A stretch of 53,447 nucleotides of DNA from CAYLKS01 sp964384205 [NCBI: uncultured bacterium] (GTDB taxonomy: Bacteria > JAGOEH01). The position numbers were made by a program, and so were the translations under genes. This document shows positions 25,550 to 34,845 of this stretch, one piece after another (position 1 is the first letter of the stretch; every line of letters begins with the position of its first letter). The stretch lies in contig CAYLKS010000015.1 of assembly GCA_964384205.1 (NCBI GenBank), positions 1-53,447 on the forward strand, in the 5' to 3' direction. The notes beneath the pieces are model-generated. The model was not told the origin of the DNA. It did not search any database and worked only from the letters and a program-made list of their open reading frames with translations.

Positions 25550-27610
25550 ATGAATTTTGAACGATATCTTTTATATTTTATTGATATTTTTTTATTAGTT
25601 TCTGGTCTGTATTTTTCATATCTTTTAAGGTTTGATTTTGTAATACCTTATGATTATTTATATCAGTTTTATTTGCTGATACCTTCATTAATTTTGGTAA
25701 GATTTGCGATGTTTAATTTCTATAAATCTTATGATATAATATTAAGATTTTTTTCATTTAGTGATTTTCTTTTTTATTTTAAGCCTTTTTTTGCAGGGAC
25801 AATAATATTAATTTTTATTAATATTTTTAGAAATATATATTTTGTTATATTTTTACTTGTTATTCTCTATTTTTTAGATAAAAAGAGGGATAAAATTATT
25901 ATATATATTGAACAGGCACGATTAAATAAAGTATTAAATTTTACTATTATTATTTTTGGATTTTTATTTTTAATAATTATGTATTGGTTAAATATACATT
26001 TCCATAAAGAATTGATTCCTGTAAAAGAATTTATAAGAACATATTTTTTGAATGCTAATTATCCATCGGAAAAATCTATTCCACGAACAATTATAATATT
26101 AGAATTTTTTATTAATTATTTTGTTATTACTTTTGTGAGAATTGTATATAGATATATTATAGAAAAAAAGAAGCCGGTAAAACATCAATTAAAAAAGGTT
26201 GCTATATTTGGTGCTGGTAAAACAGGAGAATTAGTATTATTTGAAATTTTGAAAAAAAGTTCTTTTAATAATATAGAAGTTGTTGGATTTATTGATGATG
26301 ATAAAAGTAAATGGAAGAAAAAAATTTCTGGTTATATTGTTTTGGGAGGAAGTGAAAATTTAGAAGAGATTAGAGAAAAATATAAAATTAATGAGATAAT
26401 TATTTCTATTTCAAAATATAAAGGTGAAGTCTTAGAAAATTTTATAAAAAAATGTACTAAGCTTGGTATTTCATTTAGAATTGCATCAGAATTAGAATTT
26501 ATTAAAAATAGATCTAAATTTATAGTTTTAAGAGAGGTAAAGCTTGAGGATATTTTAGATAGAAATATAAAAGAAGAAATAGAACCGCTGGAAGAAAATA
26601 TTTTTAAAGATAAAGTTGTGCTAATTACTGGGGCAGGCGGTTCAATAGGATCTGAATTATGTAGACAATTAACAGATTATTTCCCTAAAAAATTAGTTTT
26701 AGTGGGAAGAGGAGAAAATAGCATTTACAATTTAATAAATGAATTATCATTATATTTTCCTTTATCCCGTATTTATCCTATTATTGCGGATATAAAAGAT
26801 CAAAGCAGGATGAATAATATTTTTAACAAATTTAAGCCGGATTTTGTTTTTCATTCTGCAGCACATAAACATGTGCCATTAATGGAATATAATCCTGGAG
26901 AGGCTCTTAAAAATAATTTTTTAGGTACTATAAATTTAGCTCAAATCTCTGATTTTTACGGAGTTAAAAAATTTATTTTTATTTCTACAGATAAAGCTGT
27001 AAATCCTATAAATATGATGGGAGCATCTAAAAAGTTAAGTGAATTATATATAACTAATGTTTATAAGAATTCTCATACAGATTTTATTATAACTCGATTT
27101 GGCAATGTATTAGGCTCAAGGGGCTCTGTTGTTCCTTTGTTTATTGACCAAATAAAAAGAGGAGGTCCTGTTACAGTTACTGATAAAAATGTTCAGAGAT
27201 ATTTTATAACTATTCCGGAAGCGGTTTCTCTTGTTTTAAAAAGTACTGAAATTGGTAAAAATTCTGATATATTTATTCTTGATATGGGACAACAAATTAG
27301 TATTTTGAAATTAGCAGAGAACTTAATATATCTTGCAGGATTAAAACCTTATGAAGATATTCCTATAGTTTTTACAGGACTTAGGCCTGGTGAGAAGCTT
27401 GAAGAAGAGCTTGTTACACAACAGGAGGGAGTGACGCCTGTTTCAACTAAAGGATTATTTAAAGCGCAGACTTTAGAAATAGATTTTGATATTTTAATGA
27501 ATCTTAAGGAAAAGTTAGATTATGCTTTGTCCATAGAAGATATTAATACTTGCTATATACTTGTTAAAAAGATAATCCCATCCTTAAAGAAAAGTAGAAA
27601 TTTTATTTAA
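25550..27610 (+). CDS. FlaA1/PglF/CapD-type nucleotide-sugar 4,6-dehydratase, membrane-bound
   Basis: The first 200 residues hold several hydrophobic helices. A CoA-binding-like Rossmann domain follows (AIFGAGKTGELVLFEIL), then the catalytic SDR domain with VLITGAGGSIGSELCRQL, FHSAAHKHVPLME, ISTDKAVNPINMMGASKK and GLRPGEKLEEEL. The usual Tyr of the Tyr-x3-Lys pair is Met here, which is normal in this subfamily (PglF, FlaA1, WbpM). It makes UDP-4-keto-6-deoxy sugars, for example toward bacillosamine or QuiNAc. I prefer the ATG at 25550, one base after the previous stop. A TTG at 25535 would give five more residues and a 14-base overlap. The 3' end overlaps the convergent lipoprotein gene by 8 bases. 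It is larger than FlaA1 and like WbpM/PglF in length. Confidence 0.92.
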   Translation: MNFERYLLYFIDIFLLVSGLYFSYLLRFDFVIPYDYLYQFYLLIPSLILVRFAMFNFYKSYDIILRFFSFSDFLFYFKPFFAGTIILIFINIFRNIYFVIFLLVILYFLDKKRDKIIIYIEQARLNKVLNFTIIIFGFLFLIIMYWLNIHFHKELIPVKEFIRTYFLNANYPSEKSIPRTIIILEFFINYFVITFVRIVYRYIIEKKKPVKHQLKKVAIFGAGKTGELVLFEILKKSSFNNIEVVGFIDDDKSKWKKKISGYIVLGGSENLEEIREKYKINEIIISISKYKGEVLENFIKKCTKLGISFRIASELEFIKNRSKFIVLREVKLEDILDRNIKEEIEPLEENIFKDKVVLITGAGGSIGSELCRQLTDYFPKKLVLVGRGENSIYNLINELSLYFPLSRIYPIIADIKDQSRMNNIFNKFKPDFVFHSAAHKHVPLMEYNPGEALKNNFLGTINLAQISDFYGVKKFIFISTDKAVNPINMMGASKKLSELYITNVYKNSHTDFIITRFGNVLGSRGSVVPLFIDQIKRGGPVTVTDKNVQRYFITIPEAVSLVLKSTEIGKNSDIFILDMGQQISILKLAENLIYLAGLKPYEDIPIVFTGLRPGEKLEEELVTQQEGVTPVSTKGLFKAQTLEIDFDILMNLKEKLDYALSIEDINTCYILVKKIIPSLKKSRNFI

Positions 27611-28373
27611 TATAGTGTAAGTTATTAAAATATTTAGTAGTTAGAATATATTGTTCTTGCTTTTTTAATATTTTTTGCCAATTAAGATCGGATAATATAT
27701 CTAAAGTAATTTTATAATAGTTTAAGGGATAGGGTATTGATATATTTTGAGTTCCAGTAGAACTTATTATATTATTTTCTTTGATATTAGATGGGAAAAG
27801 TATTATATTTTTTTTGTTTTTTTGTAATTTTAGGTTTGGTGTTGTCCAGAAAATATTTCTAATATTTGGAGTAATTTTTGAATTTGGATTATTTATTTTT
27901 TCTTTTTGTAAAATATACATGATACTTTTAGAAATGTAGGAAGAATCAGAAATTATAATAGAATTATTTTTATTATAGTGTTTAAGCATATTTTTTACGA
28001 ATTTGAAAGGTTGGGGGCCTGTTATAAATATATTTTTATAATTTAGCATATAAAAATAAGGGTTAAAAGCCCCTGCTATGAAAGTTATTATATTTTCGCG
28101 TTTAAAAAATGCTACTAAAGGTAACGAGATACTATCAGGAGCAATAATTATTGCGATATTGTTTTTGATATTTGGAAGGGTATTGTTCAGAAGCTGAGAG
28201 TTTTTTTTTAAATTTTCGGATAATTGGATATATTTAAATTTAAAATCAGGGTACATATTTGATATATTTTTTATATTATCTAATTGATTTAGATAGAAAA
28301 CAACTATATTTTTATCAATAGAAGAAGAACAATAGAAGATTAAAAATAGCCCTATAATAATAATTTTTTTCAT
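27603..28373 (-). CDS. Unrecognised lipoprotein, possible periplasmic-binding-like fold
   Basis: The start MKKIIIIGLFLIFYCSSS is a lipoprotein-like signal with Cys at 15, although Tyr at -1 is unusual. The mature part, rich in Asn/Lys/Ile, has an alternating beta-alpha pattern (NIVVFYLNQ, IAIIIAPDSISLPLVAFFK, IITFIAGAFNPYF, NNSIIISDSSYISKSIMYIL, NIILFP) that resembles one or both lobes of a type I periplasmic binding protein. That is a fold guess, not a family match. It is a single gene on its own candidate promoter (28386-28413) and has no Shine-Dalgarno. It converges on, and overlaps by 8 bases, the end of the glycan operon. Confidence 0.65.
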   Translation of the reverse strand: MKKIIIIGLFLIFYCSSSIDKNIVVFYLNQLDNIKNISNMYPDFKFKYIQLSENLKKNSQLLNNTLPNIKNNIAIIIAPDSISLPLVAFFKRENIITFIAGAFNPYFYMLNYKNIFITGPQPFKFVKNMLKHYNKNNSIIISDSSYISKSIMYILQKEKINNPNSKITPNIRNIFWTTPNLKLQKNKKNIILFPSNIKENNIISSTGTQNISIPYPLNYYKITLDILSDLNWQKILKKQEQYILTTKYFNNLHYIK

Positions 28374-28385
28374 ACTTATTATTAT

Positions 28386-28413
28386 AATATATTAAGAAAT
28401 ATAATAAAGTCAA
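28386..28413 (-). promoter_or_regulatory. Candidate promoter of the 27603 lipoprotein gene
   Basis: Minus strand: TTGACT (28408-28413), 16 bases, TATATT (28386-28391). The leader would be only a few bases long, in line with the missing ribosome site. Confidence 0.45.
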
Positions 28414-28457
28414 ATGGTTTTAGAATAAGTGTTAAAAAAATATTTAAAATTTAATAA

Positions 28458-28475
28458 TTGTTCAATTTTTAACAA
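28458..28475. promoter_or_regulatory. Candidate Rex operator upstream of pyruvate oxidoreductase
   Basis: The 18-mer TTGTTCAATTTTTAACAA matches the Rex consensus remembered for clostridia and relatives, TTGTTAANNNNTTAACAA, at 13 of 14 defined positions (C in place of A at position 6). Rex is an NADH/NAD-sensing repressor that controls fermentative genes. The site lies 46 bases upstream of the -35 element, farther than usual for a simple block. The region is AT-rich, so chance is a concern. Confidence 0.45.
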
Positions 28476-28521
28476 TTTTTAATATGTTGTATAAGAATGA
28501 CATAAAAATCTAAAATACTTA

Positions 28522-28550
28522 TTGACATTATAAAAAATTTTTATTATTAT
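28522..28550 (+). promoter_or_regulatory. Promoter of pyruvate:ferredoxin oxidoreductase
   Basis: TTGACA (28522-28527), 17 bases, TATTAT (28545-28550). A start near 28557 gives a leader of about 36 bases with AAAAGGAG ahead of the ATG at 28593. Confidence 0.78.
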
Positions 28551-28592
28551 TTTATTGTGAATAAACAATCTAATAAAAAGGAGTTATTTACA

Positions 28593-31500
28593 ATGAGTGA
28601 AAAAATCAAACAATCAATGGATGGAAATGCGGCGGCAGCCTATACTGCTCATGCAATGAATGAAGTAATTGCTATATATCCAATCACACCTTCTTCTCCA
28701 ATGGGAGAAATTTCCGATGTATATTCTGCCAATGGAAGAAAAAATATTTTTGGTCAGGTTCCTAAGGTAACTGAATTGCAATCGGAAGGCGGAGCATCCG
28801 GTGCAGTTCACGGCAGTTTATCAGCTGGATGTTTAACAACGACATTTACAGCTTCTCAAGGTTTATTGTTGATGATACCAAATATGTACAAAATTTCAGG
28901 CGAGTTATTGCCAGCAGTTTTTCATATAGCAGCAAGATCAATATCTGCACAAGCTTTGTCTATATTTGGGGATCATCAGGATGTTATGGCATGTCGTGAG
29001 ACAGGATGGGCTATGCTCGCTTCTGCAAATCAACAGGAAGTTATGGATTTTGCAGCAATTGCTCAAGGAGCAACATTAAAAGCACAGGTTCCTTTTTTAC
29101 ATTTTTTTGATGGTTTTAGAACATCTCATGAAATTAGAAAGATTGAACTTTTACCTTATGATGTAATGAAAGAATTAGTTGACATGGAATATGTCTTAAA
29201 GCATAGAAAAAGAGCATTGAATCCTGATTATCCTATTTTAAAGGGTACTGCTCAAAATCCAGATATTTATTTCCAGAATAGAGAAGCTCAAAATCCTTAT
29301 TATTTAAGAGTGCCTGATATTTTTGAAGAAAAATGTAAGTTATTTGAAAAATTAACAGGTAGAGCTTATAGAGCATTTCAATATTTTGGTGCTCCTGATG
29401 CTGAACTTGTTTATGTTGTAATGGGGTCTGGTGCTGATGTGACAGAAGAAGCTGTTGATTATATGAATAAAAAAGGTATGAAGGTCGGAATGGTTAGAGT
29501 TCATCTCTATAGACCGTTTGATATTAAAAGGTTTATCCAGATCATTCCTAATACTACAAAGATAGTTGTTGCTCTTGATAGAACAAAAGAACCAGGTGCA
29601 CCTGGTGAACCTTTATATCTTGATGTAGTTTCTGCTTTTGACCAGGCTAATGTTCAAAAAATGATTAATTTTAAACCTCATGTTACAGGTGTAAGATATG
29701 GCTTAAGTTCTAAGGAATATACTCCATCTATGGTTATTGGAATATATAATTATGTAAAAAATACTCCTCTTAATGAATTAAAACATGGAATGACTGTAGG
29801 TATTGATGATGATGTAACTAAATTATCAATTCCTTATGAATATGTTGATACTGAAGATGATTCTGTTTTTAGAGCAAAATTTTATGGTTTAGGTTCTGAT
29901 GGTACTGTTGGTGCTAATAAGAATTCAATTAAAATTATTGGTGATAATACAGATAAACATGTGCAGGGTTATTTTGTATATGATTCTAAAAAAGCCGGTG
30001 CAATGACAGTTTCACATCTAAGATTTTCTGATAAACCTATTTTATCAAGTTATTTGATTACAAAACCTGATTTTGTTGCAATTCATAATCAGGAATTTAT
30101 TGGAAAAGTAGATATGTTAAAAGGTATTAAAGAGGGTGGCACTGTTTTAATCAATTGTGAATATGAACCTGAAGAAGTATTTGGTTTATTTCCTAAAAAA
30201 GATCAAGAAACAATTATTAATAAAAAATTAAAATTATATACTATTAATGCTTATAAAATTGCTGAAGAATTAGGATTAGGTGGCAGAATCAATACTGTTA
30301 TGCAGGGTGCATTTTTTAAATTGACAAATGTAATGCCAGAAGAAGTTTATACAAAAGCAATAGAAGATGCTATTAAAAAAACCTATTCTAAAAAGGGACA
30401 GGAAGTTGTTGATGCTAATATTAAAGCCTTACATAAAGGAATGGAAGATTTTAAAGAAGTTCCAGTACCATCTTCTCCAACTAATGATAAAGAAGGCGGT
30501 ATTTGTTTTGAACCTTTACCAGGTGAAGAGCATTTGAAAGATTTCTTAAAAGATGTGATGGAACCTGTTGCAAAGGGTGAAGGAGATTCAATTCCTGTTT
30601 CAAAAATTCCTGCTGATGGAGTTTTTCCCACAGGTACAAGTAAATATGAAAAAAGAAGTATTGCTACCAGACTTCCTAAATGGAATAAAGAATATTGTGT
30701 TAAATGTGGATTCTGTGCATTTGCATGTCCTCATGCAGCAATATTGATTAAGATTTCTGATAAAAATGATATAAAATTATCGGAATATGAAACAATACCA
30801 GCAAAACCAATTAAAGGTGCTGGCGATAATGATGTTTGGAGAGTGCAGGTTGCTCCTGATGATTGTACAGGATGTGGTGTATGTTATAATATATGTATTG
30901 GTAAAGATAAGGCTACTGGTAAGAAAGCATTGGAAATGGTTCCTAAAAGAGAAATTCTTGATGTTTCAAGAAAGACTTATGAAGAATTTTTGAGATTGCC
31001 AGATACAAAAGTGGAGCTTATTAATTCTAATACTGTAGTAGGTTCACAGCTAAAACCTGCATTATTTGAATTTTCCGGCGCATGTCCAGGCTGTGGAGAA
31101 ACTCCATATATTAAGCTTGCTACTCAATTGACAGGTGAGGCTATGATACAGGCTAATGCTACAGGTTGTAGCTCTATTTATGGTGGTACTGCACCTGTTT
31201 CACCTTTTACAAAAAATAAAGAAGGTTTTGGACCAGCATGGGCATCATCTTTATTTGAAGATAATGCTGAATATGGTTATGGTATGAGAGTTGCTATTAA
31301 TCAATTGAATAAATATGCTTTTGATTTAAGACAACAATTACTTGATTCTTCCGATGTTTCCGCAGAAGTAAAAGATGTTTTGAATCAGGTTAAACCAATT
31401 GAAGAACAAAAAATTGATGAAGCTGCTTTTAAACAGACAAAAGAAGCTGTTAAAAAATTACAAGAATTGTTGAAAGATTTTCCAGAAGATTCTTTACAGG

Positions 31501-32198
31501 GACAGATGAGAGAATATGCAACTTACTTGAAAAATAAAGTTGTATGGATTGTTGGTGGTGATGGATGGGCTTATGATATTGGATATGGTGGATTAGACCA
31601 TGTTGTTGCATCTGGCGAAGATGTTAATATTCTTGTTTTAGATACAGAAGTTTATTCTAATACAGGTGGCCAGAGATCAAAGGCTACACCTATGGGTGGT
31701 GTTGCTAAGTTTGCTGCTGCTGGTAAAGAAACATTTAAAAAAGACCTCGGTCTTATTTGTATGAGTTATCAAAATGTTTATATTGCTTCAGTTAATTTTG
31801 GTGCAAGCCCTATGCAAACTTTACAAGCTTTTAATGAAGCTGTTTCTTATCCAGGAACTTCTATTATAATTGCTTATTCTAATTGTATTGAACATGGTAT
31901 TAATATGGAACATGGTCCTGAAATCGCAAAACTTGCCGATCAAACAGGATATTGGTTAAGATATAGATTTGATCCAAGAAAATTGGCTAAAAAACAGAAT
32001 CCATTGACACTTGATACTAAAAATATTACAAAACCTTTGAAAGAATATTTAACAAAAGAAAGAAGATTTAAAACTTTAATGGAAAAGAATCCAGAAGCTG
32101 CAGAAAAGTTGTTTACTGAACTTGAAAAAATGTCTATAAATAGATTCAATTACTATAAGAAATTATCGGAACTTAGTTTCGATGATTTTAATATTTAA
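28593..32198 (+). CDS. nifJ: Pyruvate:ferredoxin (flavodoxin) oxidoreductase, single chain
   Basis: The 1201-aa chain carries all domains of the homodimeric enzyme. In order: the pyruvate-binding domain (MDGNAAAAYTAHAMNEVIAI, YPITPSSPMGE), domain II, the gamma/EKR region (GLGSDGTVGANKNSIKII), a two-cluster ferredoxin domain (CVKCGFCAFACPHA and CTGCGVCYNIC), and the TPP domain (ACPGCGETPYIK, GGDGWAYDIGYGGLDH, EVYSNTGGQRSKATP). It converts pyruvate and CoA to acetyl-CoA, CO2 and reduced ferredoxin in the cytoplasm; the enzyme is oxygen-sensitive and points to an anaerobe. I chose the ATG at 28593 because AAAAGGAG sits 10 bases ahead; a GTG at 28557 would start at the predicted transcription start. 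It has its own terminator. By memory such a chain is usually about 1170-1200 aa. Confidence 0.97.
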   Translation: MSEKIKQSMDGNAAAAYTAHAMNEVIAIYPITPSSPMGEISDVYSANGRKNIFGQVPKVTELQSEGGASGAVHGSLSAGCLTTTFTASQGLLLMIPNMYKISGELLPAVFHIAARSISAQALSIFGDHQDVMACRETGWAMLASANQQEVMDFAAIAQGATLKAQVPFLHFFDGFRTSHEIRKIELLPYDVMKELVDMEYVLKHRKRALNPDYPILKGTAQNPDIYFQNREAQNPYYLRVPDIFEEKCKLFEKLTGRAYRAFQYFGAPDAELVYVVMGSGADVTEEAVDYMNKKGMKVGMVRVHLYRPFDIKRFIQIIPNTTKIVVALDRTKEPGAPGEPLYLDVVSAFDQANVQKMINFKPHVTGVRYGLSSKEYTPSMVIGIYNYVKNTPLNELKHGMTVGIDDDVTKLSIPYEYVDTEDDSVFRAKFYGLGSDGTVGANKNSIKIIGDNTDKHVQGYFVYDSKKAGAMTVSHLRFSDKPILSSYLITKPDFVAIHNQEFIGKVDMLKGIKEGGTVLINCEYEPEEVFGLFPKKDQETIINKKLKLYTINAYKIAEELGLGGRINTVMQGAFFKLTNVMPEEVYTKAIEDAIKKTYSKKGQEVVDANIKALHKGMEDFKEVPVPSSPTNDKEGGICFEPLPGEEHLKDFLKDVMEPVAKGEGDSIPVSKIPADGVFPTGTSKYEKRSIATRLPKWNKEYCVKCGFCAFACPHAAILIKISDKNDIKLSEYETIPAKPIKGAGDNDVWRVQVAPDDCTGCGVCYNICIGKDKATGKKALEMVPKREILDVSRKTYEEFLRLPDTKVELINSNTVVGSQLKPALFEFSGACPGCGETPYIKLATQLTGEAMIQANATGCSSIYGGTAPVSPFTKNKEGFGPAWASSLFEDNAEYGYGMRVAINQLNKYAFDLRQQLLDSSDVSAEVKDVLNQVKPIEEQKIDEAAFKQTKEAVKKLQELLKDFPEDSLQGQMREYATYLKNKVVWIVGGDGWAYDIGYGGLDHVVASGEDVNILVLDTEVYSNTGGQRSKATPMGGVAKFAAAGKETFKKDLGLICMSYQNVYIASVNFGASPMQTLQAFNEAVSYPGTSIIIAYSNCIEHGINMEHGPEIAKLADQTGYWLRYRFDPRKLAKKQNPLTLDTKNITKPLKEYLTKERRFKTLMEKNPEAAEKLFTELEKMSINRFNYYKKLSELSFDDFNI

Positions 32199-32216
32199 CA
32201 TAATATATTTAAAAAG

Positions 32217-32256
32217 AAGGGGTGCCAATTAAAAAAGGGCACCCCTTTTCTATTTT
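32217..32256 (+). terminator. Rho-independent terminator of pyruvate oxidoreductase
   Basis: A perfect 10-bp stem, AAGGGGTGCC (32217-32226) with GGCACCCCTT (32238-32247), followed by TTCTATTTT. Confidence 0.87.
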
Positions 32257-32270
32257 GTTATTTTTTTTTA

Positions 32271-32298
32271 TTGACAATATTATATAATTTTTTATATT
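32271..32298 (+). promoter_or_regulatory. Promoter of the chemotaxis receptor gene
   Basis: TTGACA (32271-32276), 16 bases, TATATT (32293-32298). It begins immediately after the preceding terminator. Confidence 0.58.
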
Positions 32299-32340
32299 TA
32301 TAATAAGGTAAATTTAAGATTTTTTTAAAAGGAGGAGAAG

Positions 32341-34332
32341 ATGAATTTTAAAAATATGTCTATTAGACAGAAAATTATAATTCCTAATATTGCTATTATT
32401 ATAGCGGGGTTGTTTGTTTTACTGCTCATAAATTATAATAGCTTTAAAAAGGAATTATTGGTAGCTCAAAAGAAAGCCTTTCAAAATAAAGCAAATATTC
32501 TAAAACTTGAAACATTGGATTTTTTAGAGGATATAAAATTTTCTTTATCTATGTTACAGAAGATGTATATGAATTCTAAAGATTATAATGTATTGGATGA
32601 TTTTAATAATGAGTTTATTAATGCAGCTATTTTATTGGATAGAAATAATAATATCTTATATAAATATCCATCAAATTATAATTTTGACTTATCTTCTATC
32701 CATAATTTTTTAAATAGTGTAGTTAATGAAATAAAGTTTTCAAAAATATATAAAGATAAAAATGACAAAATGTTTTTATTAGCAGGTAAATCATTTACTT
32801 CTGGAGGCAAGGATTATAAACTAATTTTAGCAATTAATTGGGAAAAATTTAATGATGATATTGTTATTCCATTGAAAGCAGGAGAGACAGGTTACACATA
32901 TATTATCAATAAAGACGGTATTGTAATTGGACACCCACTTGAAGATTATCTGCTAGAATTCGATATGAAAAATTATGATTTCGGAAGAGAAATGGTACGA
33001 AAAAGGACAGGTTTTATTGATTATGTATGGAAAGGAGCAAAAAAATGGGTTGCATACTATGAGATACCTGAAACAGGGTGGATAGTAGCTGCAGGAGCTC
33101 CTGAGGAAGATTTTGTAGATGTAGTATATAAAACACGTAATATTAATATTATTTTTTCTGTTGTATTAGCAGCGCTACTTTCAGTTTTAATAATTGTCTT
33201 GTTACAAAAGAATGTTATTACTCCACTTGATAAGTTGCAGAATGGTATTACTCATTTAGGAAATGGGGATTTTAGTTTCCGTGTTCATAAGGATATATTA
33301 GCATTAAATGATGAAATAGGTAAAATGGCAAGGATGTTAGAAGAGTCAATAGAAAGGTTATCTAATTTAATTAGGGATACAAAAAATTCTATACAGGTAA
33401 TGGCTAATGCATCTAATGAAATATCTTCAGGTAATCAGGATTTATCTCAGAGGACTCAAGAGCAGGCATCAAGTATAGAAGAAACGGCTGCTACAATGGA
33501 GGAGATAAGTTCTACAGTAAAAGATACAGCAGCTAATGCTAAGAGTATAGTCAATTTAACAAATGATGCTGTAGAGAAAATAAAGAAAGCTATGGAAGAT
33601 TTAACAACTATAGTAAAAGATATGAATGAAGTAAATAATTCATCAAAGGAAATAAAAAATATCAATAATGTGATAAATGATATAGCATTTCAGACAAATT
33701 TATTGGCTTTAAATGCAGCAGTGGAAGCAGCTAGGGCAGGGGATTATGGAAAAGGTTTTGCAGTTGTTGCAACTGAGGTTAGAAATTTGGCACAAAGAAG
33801 TTCAGAAGCAGCGTCAGAGATTAAAACATTGATAGATAAGTCTACTAATATAATAGAAATAAGTAATAAGAGGATAGATGAATTTTCTGATACGATGAAA
33901 GAATTTCATAGTCAAATGTTAAGTGTTCAGAGTTCTATTGATAGTATGGGACAGGCAATAAAACAGCAAGAAGTTTCTATAGAAGAAATAAATAAAGCAG
34001 TAATGCAGATGGATACTGTTATTCAACAGAATGCAGCTTATGTAGAAGAGATGGCGGCATCAGCTGAAAATTTGGCATCTGAAGCAGAACAATTATCGCA
34101 CGTAGTGGAAGTTTTTAAAGTAAGAGGCGATAGCGGAGGAACAGTTTTTAGAAGAGAAGAAAAGCCTAAAAACAATAAAGCAAATTTAAAACCTAAAACT
34201 CAGGTAAAGAGTCGGAAACCTGCAACAGGCCTGGCACAGGTAGAGCAAGATAAAAGAAATACGACTTCTCATACTTCCAACTCTATAAAAGATGATGATT
34301 TTTTTGACACAGATGAATTTGAAGAATTTTAG
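32341..34332 (+). CDS. Methyl-accepting chemotaxis protein with Cache sensor
   Basis: The first membrane helix (about 12-31) leads into a periplasmic Cache-type sensor (about 35-270), with the characteristic [19 protein letters not shown] and later [15 protein letters not shown] second helix (about 273-294) follows, then HAMP (about 295-350), and a long cytoplasmic signalling coil with the conserved tip [19 protein letters not shown] and [20 protein letters not shown]. Gln/Glu pairs suited to methylation flank it. It senses a small molecule in the periplasm and controls CheA. There is no CheR/CheB-binding NWETF-like pentapeptide; the tail ends with an acidic stretch ([13 protein letters not shown]). 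GGAGGAG precedes the ATG, and terminators lie on both sides, so it is a monocistronic gene. No che genes are in this window. Confidence 0.95.
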   Translation: MNFKNMSIRQKIIIPNIAIIIAGLFVLLLINYNSFKKELLVAQKKAFQNKANILKLETLDFLEDIKFSLSMLQKMYMNSKDYNVLDDFNNEFINAAILLDRNNNILYKYPSNYNFDLSSIHNFLNSVVNEIKFSKIYKDKNDKMFLLAGKSFTSGGKDYKLILAINWEKFNDDIVIPLKAGETGYTYIINKDGIVIGHPLEDYLLEFDMKNYDFGREMVRKRTGFIDYVWKGAKKWVAYYEIPETGWIVAAGAPEEDFVDVVYKTRNINIIFSVVLAALLSVLIIVLLQKNVITPLDKLQNGITHLGNGDFSFRVHKDILALNDEIGKMARMLEESIERLSNLIRDTKNSIQVMANASNEISSGNQDLSQRTQEQASSIEETAATMEEISSTVKDTAANAKSIVNLTNDAVEKIKKAMEDLTTIVKDMNEVNNSSKEIKNINNVINDIAFQTNLLALNAAVEAARAGDYGKGFAVVATEVRNLAQRSSEAASEIKTLIDKSTNIIEISNKRIDEFSDTMKEFHSQMLSVQSSIDSMGQAIKQQEVSIEEINKAVMQMDTVIQQNAAYVEEMAASAENLASEAEQLSHVVEVFKVRGDSGGTVFRREEKPKNNKANLKPKTQVKSRKPATGLAQVEQDKRNTTSHTSNSIKDDDFFDTDEFEEF

Positions 34333-34357
34333 ATGAAAATTAATTAAATAGGATTAT

Positions 34358-34393
34358 AAAGGAGATACTTTTTGAAAGTATCTCCTTTTTTAT
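34358..34393 (+). terminator. Rho-independent terminator of the MCP gene
   Basis: A perfect 14-bp stem, AAAGGAGATACTTT (34358-34371) with AAAGTATCTCCTTT (34375-34388), loop TTG, then a T-run. Confidence 0.88.
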
Positions 34394-34778
34394 TTATAAA
34401 CTTAGTTTTTAAAATATTTAAAGAATCAACTGTAATAATAATAATTAATTTGTTAGCCAATTCTATTTGGTATGATTATAAAAGTAATCAATTTAACTAT
34501 TCAATATGGATTTAAATATTCTATTTCAATAATTGACTTGAGCATTATAGATTATAGGTCACTTGTAGTATTACAGGATTTATAGGAGATATATTATCAT
34601 AAGTTATTATAAAGAAAAAATTATTATATTAACATTTTCCATTATTTATTTTATAAGATAATGAAAATAGTTACCAATTTACCTGAAAAATGGATAAAAC
34701 ATATTGGTTATTGTATTACCCATAGGCACTTATAAAGATTTTTTTACTGCTATATATTGAAATAAATAAAAATAGGAA

Positions 34779-34821
34779 ATGCCTTCTGAAAATAGAAAAT
34801 ATTTCTATTTTCAGAAGGCAT
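34779..34821 (-). terminator. Long hairpin, terminator of the GH20 gene
   Basis: A 20-bp perfect inverted repeat (34779-34798 with 34802-34821) around a 3-base centre. On the minus strand it is followed by a T-rich run (TTCCTATTTTTATTTATTTC), so it serves the GH20 gene. The length of the stem is unusual for a plain terminator. Confidence 0.72.
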
Positions 34822-34845
34822 AAAGGCGAGTTTATCAAATATAAT

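Larger units (their letters stand above)
34333..34845. other. Intergenic region between MCP and GH20 genes
   Basis: These 513 bases hold the terminator of the chemotaxis receptor on the left and the terminator hairpin of the GH20 gene on the right. The central 380 bases have no open frame with a ribosome site, no tRNA and no clear repeat; I see nothing else in them. Confidence 0.6.

Noticed and set aside
25600-27100. Met instead of Tyr in the SDR active site of the FlaA1-like enzyme as a sign of inactivity
   Set aside because: Met at this position is normal in the PglF/FlaA1/WbpM group.
28557-28592. GTG start of the pyruvate oxidoreductase twelve codons upstream
   Set aside because: It coincides with the predicted transcription start and has no ribosome site; the ATG at 28593 has AAAAGGAG.
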